Assembly (NCBI GenBank): GCA_019415335.1
Contig: DXKH01000019.1
Location: 1 to 6,782 of the forward strand
Source of the DNA: Citrobacter sp.
Lineage (GTDB): Bacteria; Pseudomonadota; Gammaproteobacteria; Enterobacterales; Enterobacteriaceae
DNA length: 6,782 nucleotides
Direction: 5' to 3'
The number at the start of each line of letters is the position of its first letter. Position 1 is the stretch's first letter. Made by a program: the position numbers and the translations under genes. Below, piece by piece: positions 1 to 6,782 of the stretch. The notes below the pieces were generated by a model. It saw only the letters and a program-made list of their open reading frames with translations. It was not told the DNA's origin and made no database searches.

Positions 1-1
1 T

Positions 2-325
2 GAAGCACTGGAACTGGTCGAATATTTGATTGAAGAAGATGATACTAATCCACTTATCGACTTTCTGGCGAGCCGCATTGCAGAATATGAAAACAATAAC
101 GAAAAGTTTGCAGAGTTCGACAAAGCCGTTGCAGCAATGCCGGTTGGCGTGGCGTTACTTCATACGCTGATTGATCAACATAATCTGACCTACGCGGATT
201 TGAAGAACGAAATCGGCTCTAAATCCCTGGTCAGTCAGATTTTGTCTGGACAACGATCCCTGACAATATCCCACATTAAGGCACTTTCAGCCCGATTTGG
301 TGTTAAGCCGGAATGGTTTCTTTGA
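2..325 (+). CDS. HigA-type antitoxin / Xre-like HTH regulator, 5' end outside window
   Basis: This is the C-terminal 107 residues of a protein resembling the E. coli HigA (YgjM) antitoxin, which is 138 aa, so about 30 residues probably lie left of the window. The frame is open to the left edge and its first codons read EALELVEYLIEEDD, which fits the ALELVDHLL region of HigA. A TTG at 26 is therefore internal and not the start. Acidic, Asn-rich segments make up the N-terminal part. The C-terminal part (fragment residues about 62-100) is a helix-turn-helix of the lambda-repressor type with the core IGSKSLVSQILSGQR, ending FGVKPEWFL and TGA. HigA proteins neutralise a HigB mRNA-interferase and autorepress the operon. 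The toxin gene usually lies immediately upstream and so is not visible here. The gene converges on ascB. Antitoxin family membership is well supported; an actual toxin partner is inference. Confidence 0.8.
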   Translation, partial: EALELVEYLIEEDDTNPLIDFLASRIAEYENNNEKFAEFDKAVAAMPVGVALLHTLIDQHNLTYADLKNEIGSKSLVSQILSGQRSLTISHIKALSARFGVKPEWFL

Positions 326-351
326 TTTTGACTGATGCCAAACCCCAGATT

Positions 352-376
352 GCCCGATGCGCTACGCTTATCGGGC
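352..376. repeat. REP-like palindrome in convergent spacer, possible bidirectional terminator
   Basis: The arms GCCCGAT and ATCGGGC pair perfectly around a GC-rich centre (gcgctacgctt), giving a REP-type hairpin. It lies in the 78-nt gap between the stop codons of two convergent genes, a typical REP location. On the plus strand it is followed by TTTCC, so it may help end the antitoxin transcript. On the minus strand no good T-run follows. REP identity rests on resemblance to the enterobacterial REP motif; terminator activity is inferred. Confidence 0.6.
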
Positions 377-403
377 TTTCCTGGTTCGTGCGACGGTAGT
401 TGC

Positions 404-3294
<2,891 letters not shown>

Positions 3295-3306
3295 CGGATT
3301 TTATCC

Positions 3307-3340
3307 TGTTATCAGTAGGGTAGATGTAGTTGTTATCAGT
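3307..3340. repeat. 10-bp direct repeat in ascF leader (two copies)
   Basis: TGTTATCAGT occurs exactly twice, at 3307-3316 and 3331-3340, with a 24-bp period. Both copies lie between the ascF start codon and the likely ascF promoter, so they should be in the 5' leader of the transcript, where they read ACTGATAACA on the minus strand. Function is unknown. The spacing of a little over two helical turns would permit same-face protein binding. Confidence 0.6.
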
Positions 3341-3377
3341 CGACGTGACGGAAAATGCCGATGCTGAAACGGAATTA

Positions 3378-3391
3378 GGAAACCGGTTTCA
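3378..3391. promoter_or_regulatory. AscG operator O1
   Basis: GGAAACCGGTTTCA is a near-perfect 14-bp palindrome of the GalR/LacI type with a central CC/GG. It differs at one base from TGAAACCGGTTTCA, which I recall as the reported AscG recognition sequence. It lies in the ascF-ascG divergent region and would overlap the start of the inferred minus-strand ascF promoter. AscG binding here should therefore block ascFB. Binding is inferred from the motif and position. Confidence 0.8.
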
Positions 3392-3395
3392 CAAA

Positions 3396-3424
3396 ATCAT
3401 GAATAGTTGTCACTAAATAAGCAA
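3396..3424 (-). promoter_or_regulatory. candidate sigma70 promoter for ascFB
   Basis: On the minus strand, TTGCTT (3419-3424) and CATGAT (3396-3401) are separated by 17 nt and would start transcription near 3389, inside operator O1. Both hexamers are weak matches (TTG kept in the -35; 4 of 6 in the -10), as expected for a promoter that depends on CRP. The CRP-like site is centred about 70 bp upstream of this start, an acceptable class I distance. Other weak hexamer pairs exist nearby (for example TGAACA at 3435-3440), so the exact start is uncertain. Confidence 0.35.
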
Positions 3425-3448
3425 GAGAGTTAATTGTTCATTTTTTAT

Positions 3449-3470
3449 ATTTGTGAAACCGGTCACCTGA
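3449..3470. promoter_or_regulatory. CRP-like site overlapping second AscG operator O2
   Basis: TGTGA (3452-3456), a 6-bp spacer AACCGG, and TCACC (3463-3467) match the CRP consensus TGTGA-N6-TCACA at 9 of 10 positions. The same bases contain TGAAACCGGTCACC (3454-3467), an AscG operator with an intact left half and a degraded right half (3 mismatches). The two symmetry centres are 1 bp apart, so CRP and AscG should compete. O2 is 76 bp from O1 centre to centre, so a repression loop is also possible. Binding by either protein is inferred from sequence. Confidence 0.7.
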
Positions 3471-3481
3471 ATATTTTTCCC

Positions 3482-3505
3482 GCCGATTGCGCAAGGACAA
3501 TCGGC
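3482..3505. repeat. 8-bp perfect inverted repeat upstream of ascG
   Basis: GCCGATTG (3482-3489) and CAATCGGC (3498-3505) pair perfectly around an 8-nt loop, cgcaagga. No T-run follows, so it is not a standard terminator. It overlaps the inferred -35 of the ascG promoter and could be a site for a dimeric regulator. I do not recognise the motif. Confidence 0.5.
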
Positions 3506-3522
3506 AAACGGTGCAGTACACT
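3494..3522 (+). promoter_or_regulatory. candidate sigma70 promoter for ascG
   Basis: AGGACA (3494-3499) and TACACT (3517-3522) each match the sigma70 hexamers at 4 of 6 positions with a 17-nt spacer. They would give a start near 3529 and a 24-nt leader before the ATG at 3553. The CRP/O2 site lies about 70 bp upstream of this start, a mirror image of its distance to the proposed ascF start. This is a sequence match only. Confidence 0.35.
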
Positions 3523-3537
3523 GCGTTGATTGCGTGT

Positions 3538-3544
3538 AAAGGGA
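3538..3544 (+). promoter_or_regulatory. ascG ribosome binding site
   Basis: AAAGGGA precedes two adjacent ATG codons (3550 and 3553). Spacing is 5 nt to the first and 8 nt to the second. The 3553 start gives the 336-aa length I recall for K-12 AscG. The frame stays open upstream to 3487, but codons before this site lack a comparable ribosome binding site and precede or overlap the likely promoter. Confidence 0.65.
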
Positions 3545-3552
3545 TGAAAATG

Positions 3553-4563
3553 ATGACGACGATGCTGGAAGTGGCGAAGCGCGCCGGGGTTTCAAAAGCG
3601 ACCGTTTCCCGCGTGCTTTCAGGTAATGGCTACGTCAGCCAGGAGACTAAAGATCGCGTGTTTCAGGCGGTAGAAGAGAGCGGTTACCGCCCAAACTTGC
3701 TGGCGCGCAATCTGTCGGCGAAGAGTACTCAGACGCTGGGGCTGGTAGTGACCAACACGCTTTACCACGGCATTTATTTTAGTGAACTACTGTTTCATGC
3801 CGCGCGAATGGCTGAAGAGAAAGGGCGACAGTTGCTATTGGCAGATGGTAAACACAGCGCCGAAGAAGAGCGCCAGGCGATTCAGTATCTGCTGGATTTG
3901 CGCTGCGACGCCATTATGATTTACCCGCGTTTTTTAAGCGTGGATGAGATTGATGACATCATTGACGCACACAGTCAGCCGATAATGGTGCTTAATCGCC
4001 GCCTGCGCAAAAACAGCAGCCATAGCGTCTGGTGCGATCATAAACAGACCAGCTTTAACGCCGTGGCAGAGTTGATAAACGCCGGACATCAGGAGATTGC
4101 TTTCCTTACCGGCTCGATGGATTCCCCCACCAGCGTTGAACGTCTTGCCGGGTATAAAGACGCGCTGGCGCAGCATGGTATTGCGCTCAATGAAAAACTT
4201 ATCGCTAACGGTAAATGGACGCCCGCCAGCGGGGCCGAAGGGGTAGAAACGTTGCTCGAACGTGGGGCTAAATTTAGCGCGTTAGTTGCCAGTAACGACG
4301 ATATGGCGATAGGTGCGATGAAAGCGTTGCACGAGCGCGGCGTAGCGGTGCCAGAGCAGGTGTCAGTTATCGGATTCGATGATATCGCAATTGCCCCCTA
4401 CACCGTTCCGGCGCTCTCCAGCGTAAAAATTCCGGTAACTGAGATGATTCAGGAAATTATTGGACGGCTGATTTTTATGCTCGATGGCGGGGATTTCTCA
4501 CCGCCGAAAACCTTCAGCGGAAAACTGATCCGCCGCGGCTCCCTCATTGCTCTTTCGCAATAA
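3553..4563 (+). CDS. ascG: LacI/GalR-family repressor AscG of the asc operon
   Basis: This DNA-binding repressor controls the divergent ascFB operon. The 336-aa product begins with a LacI-type helix-turn-helix (about residues 4-25, MLEVAKRAGVSKATVSRVLS). A hinge helix around PNLLARNLS (residues 47-55) would place leucines in the minor groove at the central CG of the operator, matching the CCGG core of O1. The rest (about 60-336) is the periplasmic-binding-protein-like effector domain, with the family landmarks SNDDMAIGA from residue 247 and VIGFDDIAIAPY from residue 272. In K-12 the asc locus is cryptic and, as I recall, was activated by an IS insertion in ascG. Here the gene is uninterrupted, so the operon is predicted to be repressed. 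AscG has also been reported to repress the propionate (prp) operon. The natural inducer is not evident from sequence. Confidence 0.95.
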   Translation: MTTMLEVAKRAGVSKATVSRVLSGNGYVSQETKDRVFQAVEESGYRPNLLARNLSAKSTQTLGLVVTNTLYHGIYFSELLFHAARMAEEKGRQLLLADGKHSAEEERQAIQYLLDLRCDAIMIYPRFLSVDEIDDIIDAHSQPIMVLNRRLRKNSSHSVWCDHKQTSFNAVAELINAGHQEIAFLTGSMDSPTSVERLAGYKDALAQHGIALNEKLIANGKWTPASGAEGVETLLERGAKFSALVASNDDMAIGAMKALHERGVAVPEQVSVIGFDDIAIAPYTVPALSSVKIPVTEMIQEIIGRLIFMLDGGDFSPPKTFSGKLIRRGSLIALSQ

Positions 4564-4576
4564 ACATTGTCAACAC

Positions 4577-4611
4577 ATGTCATCGTCACTAGTGTCGATG
4601 ACATCGTTTTT
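4577..4611 (+). terminator. ascG intrinsic terminator; palindrome may double as regulatory site
   Basis: ATGTCATCG (4577-4585) pairs perfectly with CGATGACAT (4596-4604). After one mismatched pair the inner arms CACTAGTG continue the symmetry, making a 28-bp near-perfect palindrome 13 nt past the ascG stop. TCGTTTTT follows, which is the form of a Rho-independent terminator on the plus strand. The stem is only moderately GC-rich. The same palindrome lies about 80-108 bp upstream of the inferred hydN start, a position suited to an enhancer-binding protein such as FhlA, so a second role cannot be excluded. Confidence 0.6.
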
Positions 4612-4657
4612 CCTGCATTACAGAATTTAATTTCTTTAAATAACAGTAAATTAAAAA

Positions 4658-4674
4658 CTGGCATGATTTGTGAA
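4658..4674 (+). promoter_or_regulatory. sigma54 (-24/-12) promoter of hydN-hypF
   Basis: CTGGCATGATTTGTGAA aligns with the sigma54 consensus YTGGCACGRNNNTTGCW. The -24 block TGGCA and the following G/R are kept. The -12 block keeps the key G (4672) but has A where C is usual, implying a weaker promoter. Transcription would begin near 4685, giving a leader of about 27 nt. hydN-hypF is known in E. coli as a formate-responsive, sigma54- and FhlA-dependent operon, which fits. The AT-rich stretch 4621-4657 just upstream could serve as a bend, possibly for IHF, though I see no clear IHF consensus. Confidence 0.75.
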
Positions 4675-4701
4675 TGTATCGGCGCATTAACTGTCATTGC
4701 T

Positions 4702-4706
4702 GGAGA
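4702..4706 (+). promoter_or_regulatory. hydN ribosome binding site
   Basis: GGAGA lies 5 nt before the ATG at 4712. It falls downstream of the in-frame upstream codon at 4697, so it selects MNRFIIAD as the N-terminus rather than the 5-residue-longer form. Confidence 0.75.
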
Positions 4707-4711
4707 ATTTG

Positions 4712-5239
4712 ATGAACCGTTTCATCATTGCTGACGCGAGTAAATGTATTGGTTGCCGTACCTGTGAAGTGGCGTGCGTGGTTTCTCATCAGGAGAATCA
4801 GGACTGTGCATCGCTGACCCCGGAAACTTTTTTACCGCGAATCCATGTCATTAAAGGTGTGAACATTTCTACGGCAACAGTCTGCCGTCAGTGTGAAGAT
4901 GCACCGTGCGCTAACGTCTGCCCGAATGGTGCTATCAGCCGTGATAAAGGGTTTGTTCATGTGATGCAGGAACGTTGCATTGGTTGCAAAACCTGCGTTG
5001 TGGCTTGCCCGTATGGCGCGATGGAAGTGGTGGTACGTCCGGTGATTCGCAACAGCGGCGCAGGGCTTAACGTACGGGCTGACAAAGCCGAAGCCAATAA
5101 ATGCGACCTCTGTAACCATCGTGAAGACGGCCCGGCGTGTATGGCGGCTTGCCCGACCCATGCGCTGATTTGTGTCGATCGTAATAAACTTGAACAACTG
5201 AGCGCAGAAAAACGTCGCCGTACGGCGCTGATGTTCTAA
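4712..5239 (+). CDS. hydN: four-[4Fe-4S] electron transfer protein HydN
   Basis: This is an iron-sulfur protein of the HycB/DmsB-like ferredoxin family, linked to electron transfer around formate dehydrogenase H and maximal formate hydrogenlyase activity. The 175-aa product has no signal peptide or membrane segment, so it should act in the cytoplasm. Four cysteine clusters are visible: Cys12/15/18/22, Cys58/61/66/70, Cys89/92/95/99 and Cys131/134/143/147. The last has the wider CxxC-x8-CxxxCP spacing typical of this family. Extra cysteines are Cys32 and Cys154. The ATG at 4712 is supported by the GGAGA site and by matching K-12 length. It is the first gene after the sigma54 promoter and is followed by hypF, with which it forms a known operon. 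Expression is expected under fermentative, formate-accumulating conditions. The precise physiological redox partner is not shown by sequence. Confidence 0.95.
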   Translation: MNRFIIADASKCIGCRTCEVACVVSHQENQDCASLTPETFLPRIHVIKGVNISTATVCRQCEDAPCANVCPNGAISRDKGFVHVMQERCIGCKTCVVACPYGAMEVVVRPVIRNSGAGLNVRADKAEANKCDLCNHREDGPACMAACPTHALICVDRNKLEQLSAEKRRRTALMF

Positions 5240-5247
5240 AAATCTTA

Positions 5248-5299
5248 CAGAACTGTTCTGGCATCAAAGGAATTCCCGGAAATATTCGTAGAATACGAA
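5248..5299. repeat. two short perfect palindromes in the hydN-hypF gap
   Basis: CAGAACTGTTCTG (5248-5260) is a perfect 13-bp palindrome that starts 8 nt after the hydN stop. TTCGTAGAATACGAA (5285-5299) is a second perfect inverted repeat, with 6-bp arms and a 3-nt centre. Neither is followed by a T-run. The second resembles the TTCGTACGAA core that I recall for FhlA sites, but with three extra central bases. Possible roles are mRNA folding, 3'-end protection of hydN, or protein binding; none is demonstrated. Confidence 0.45.
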
Positions 5300-5325
5300 G
5301 CGGGCAGTATCGCCGACCTGTGATT

Positions 5326-5352
5326 GCCGGATACGACGCTGTCGTGTCCGGC
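5326..5352. repeat. REP element between hydN and hypF
   Basis: GCCGGA and TCCGGC arms flank an inner ACGAC-gct-GTCGT stem, forming a strong REP-type hairpin of 27 nt. It lies 86 nt after hydN and 39 nt before hypF. REP hairpins within operons often stabilise the upstream mRNA segment or attenuate transcription. This could make hydN and hypF unequal in output. REP assignment is by motif resemblance. Confidence 0.75.
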
Positions 5353-5391
5353 TGGGCGGGTTACGCAATTCATGATGGCGGGAATAACTCA

Positions 5392-6782
5392 ATGGCAAAA
5401 AACACATCTTGCGGTGTCCAACTGCGTATTCGTGGCAAAGTGCAGGGCGTCGGTTTTCGTCCGTTTGTCTGGCAACTGGCACAGCAATTAAATCTTCACG
5501 GCGATGTCTGTAATGACGGCGATGGCGTAGAAGTCCGGCTGCTGGAAGACCCGGAAACGTTTCTTGTGCAGTTGCATCAGCACTGCCCGCCGCTGGCGCG
5601 TATTGATAGCGTCGAGCGTGAGCCGTTTATCTGGTCACAACTGCCCACTGAGTTCACTATCCGCCAGAGCACAGGCGGCACTATGAATACGCAAATTGTC
5701 CCGGATGCCGCCACTTGCCCTGCTTGCCTTGCCGAAATGAATACCCCAGGCGAGCGGCGTTATCGTTATCCGTTTATCAACTGTACCCACTGTGGCCCGC
5801 GTTTCACCATTATTCGCGCCATGCCTTACGATCGCCCGTTTACCGTGATGGCGGCGTTTCCGCTGTGTCCGGCTTGTGACAAAGAGTACTGTGACCCGCT
5901 CGATCGTCGCTTCCACGCCCAGCCGGTGGCCTGCCCGGAGTGTGGCCCACATCTTGAATGGGTAAGTCATGGTGAACATGCAGAACAAGAGGCGGCATTA
6001 CAGGCGGCTATCGCACAGTTAAAAATGGGCAACATTGTCGCCATCAAAGGGATTGGCGGATTTCATCTCGCCTGCGATGCGCGTAACAGTAACGCGGTGG
6101 CGACACTACGGGCACGCAAACATCGCCCGGCGAAACCGCTGGCGGTCATGTTGCCAGTGGCTGACGGTTTACCTGACGCTGCGCGCCAGTTGCTTACCAC
6201 GCCCGCCGCGCCGATTGTTCTGGTGGATAAAAAATACGTTCCTGAGCTTTGTGATGATATCGCCCCTGGCCTTAACGAAGTTGGGGTGATGTTGCCTGCG
6301 AACCCGCTCCAACATTTGCTGTTACAGGAACTGCAATGCCCGCTGGTGATGACCTCCGGCAACCTGAGCGGTAAACCACCAGCTATCAGCAACGAACAGG
6401 CGCTGGCGGATTTGCAGGGGATTGCCGACGGATTCTTGATACATAACCGCGACATCGTGCAGCGGATGGATGATTCGGTGGTGCGCGAAAACGGCGAAAT
6501 GCTGCGCCGTTCGCGGGGGTATGTGCCGGATGCGCTGGCTTTGCCTCCAGGCTTTAAAAATGTTCCGCCTGTGCTGTGTCTCGGCGCGGATCTGAAAAAT
6601 ACCTTCTGCCTGGTGCGCGGTAAACAAGCGGTGTTGAGTCAGCATCTGGGCGATTTAAGTGACGATGGCATCCAGATGCAGTGGCGCGAAGCGTTACGCC
6701 TGATGCAAAACATCTACGATTTCACTCCGCAATACGTTGTGCATGACGCGCATCCGGGCTATGTCTCCAGCCAGTGGGCGCG
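5392..6782 (+). CDS. hypF: [NiFe]-hydrogenase maturation carbamoyltransferase HypF, 3' end outside window
   Basis: HypF uses carbamoyl phosphate and ATP to carbamoylate HypE, the first step in making the CN ligands of the [NiFe] centre. About 463 of roughly 750 residues are present. The N-terminal acylphosphatase domain (about 1-91) shows GKVQGVGFR with Arg23 and the partner Asn41 in CNDGDG. Two zinc-finger-like CxxC pairs follow: Cys109/112 with Cys131/134, and Cys159/162 with Cys181/184. A YrdC/Sua5-like nucleotide-binding domain covers about 195-390 ([12 protein letters not shown] from 219, [11 protein letters not shown] from 243, MTSGNLSG from 320). The Kae1-like transferase domain begins near 395 (GADLKNTF from 398, HDAHPGY from 451) and is cut by the window edge before its metal-binding histidines. 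The ATG at 5392 has a GGGA 8 nt upstream; nearby ATGs at 5372 and 5375 are out of frame. Residue 167 is an additional Cys inside the zinc region. The gene is co-transcribed with hydN. Confidence 0.96.
   Translation, partial: MAKNTSCGVQLRIRGKVQGVGFRPFVWQLAQQLNLHGDVCNDGDGVEVRLLEDPETFLVQLHQHCPPLARIDSVEREPFIWSQLPTEFTIRQSTGGTMNTQIVPDAATCPACLAEMNTPGERRYRYPFINCTHCGPRFTIIRAMPYDRPFTVMAAFPLCPACDKEYCDPLDRRFHAQPVACPECGPHLEWVSHGEHAEQEAALQAAIAQLKMGNIVAIKGIGGFHLACDARNSNAVATLRARKHRPAKPLAVMLPVADGLPDAARQLLTTPAAPIVLVDKKYVPELCDDIAPGLNEVGVMLPANPLQHLLLQELQCPLVMTSGNLSGKPPAISNEQALADLQGIADGFLIHNRDIVQRMDDSVVRENGEMLRRSRGYVPDALALPPGFKNVPPVLCLGADLKNTFCLVRGKQAVLSQHLGDLSDDGIQMQWREALRLMQNIYDFTPQYVVHDAHPGYVSSQWA

Noticed and set aside
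3378..3393. CRP site at O1
   Set aside because: Only one half (TCACA) is present. The other half matches at 2 of 5 bases, so this is better read as the AscG operator alone.
3487..3552. Longer AscG start adding 22 residues
   Set aside because: The extension runs through the likely promoter and inverted repeat. The ribosome binding site at 3538 and family length favour the 3553 start.
4832..5197. Minus-strand frame of 121 codons within hydN
   Set aside because: It lies opposite the four cysteine clusters of hydN, whose reading is certain, and it shows no recognisable domain.
5349..5368. Second sigma54-like promoter before hypF (CTGGGCGGGTTACGC)
   Set aside because: The GG and GC elements are one base too close, and the -24 block lacks the CA of TGGCA.
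6063..6645. Two minus-strand frames opposite hypF
   Set aside because: They are mirror shadows of a well-conserved gene on the plus strand, and there is no promoter or ribosome binding site of their own.

Overview
The window looks like chromosomal DNA from Escherichia coli or a very close relative (Escherichia/Shigella). Every full-length protein resembles an E. coli K-12 gene product that I recognise from memory: AscB, AscF, AscG, HydN and HypF. The divergent ascG/ascFB arrangement next to hydN-hypF is also the K-12 order, here read from the opposite strand. The REP-type palindromes fit an enterobacterial chromosome too. No database search was run.

Layout from left to right. Positions 2-325 hold the 3' part of a HigA-type antitoxin gene (+). 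A short convergent spacer with a REP-like palindrome follows. Next comes the asc beta-glucoside locus: ascB (6-phospho-beta-glucosidase) and ascF (PTS EIIBC permease) form a tight two-gene operon on the minus strand. They are separated by a 258-nt control region from the divergently transcribed LacI/GalR-type repressor gene ascG (+). That control region carries one near-perfect 14-bp AscG-type operator, a second degraded operator that overlaps an excellent CRP-like site, a 10-bp direct repeat and an 8-bp inverted repeat. Downstream of ascG is a hairpin followed by a T-run, then an AT-rich segment and a -24/-12 (sigma54) promoter. These lead into hydN (a protein with four 4Fe-4S clusters) and hypF (hydrogenase maturation carbamoyltransferase, cut by the right edge). 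The 152-nt hydN-hypF gap contains a REP palindrome and two smaller perfect inverted repeats.

How the parts work together. AscF imports and phosphorylates aryl-beta-glucosides or cellobiose-type sugars, and AscB hydrolyses the phosphorylated sugar. AscG represses both genes, and CRP-cAMP probably activates. HydN and HypF belong to formate hydrogenlyase biology: HydN is linked to formate dehydrogenase H electron transfer, and HypF makes the carbamoyl/cyanide ligand precursor for [NiFe]-hydrogenases. The sigma54 promoter fits known formate/FhlA control of hydN-hypF.

I do not see a previously undescribed multi-gene system. The least ordinary items are the HigA-like gene at the outer edge of the asc locus (where, as I recall, K-12 has hycI), the stacked AscG/CRP control sites, and the large palindrome between ascG and hydN that could be a terminator, an enhancer site, or both.
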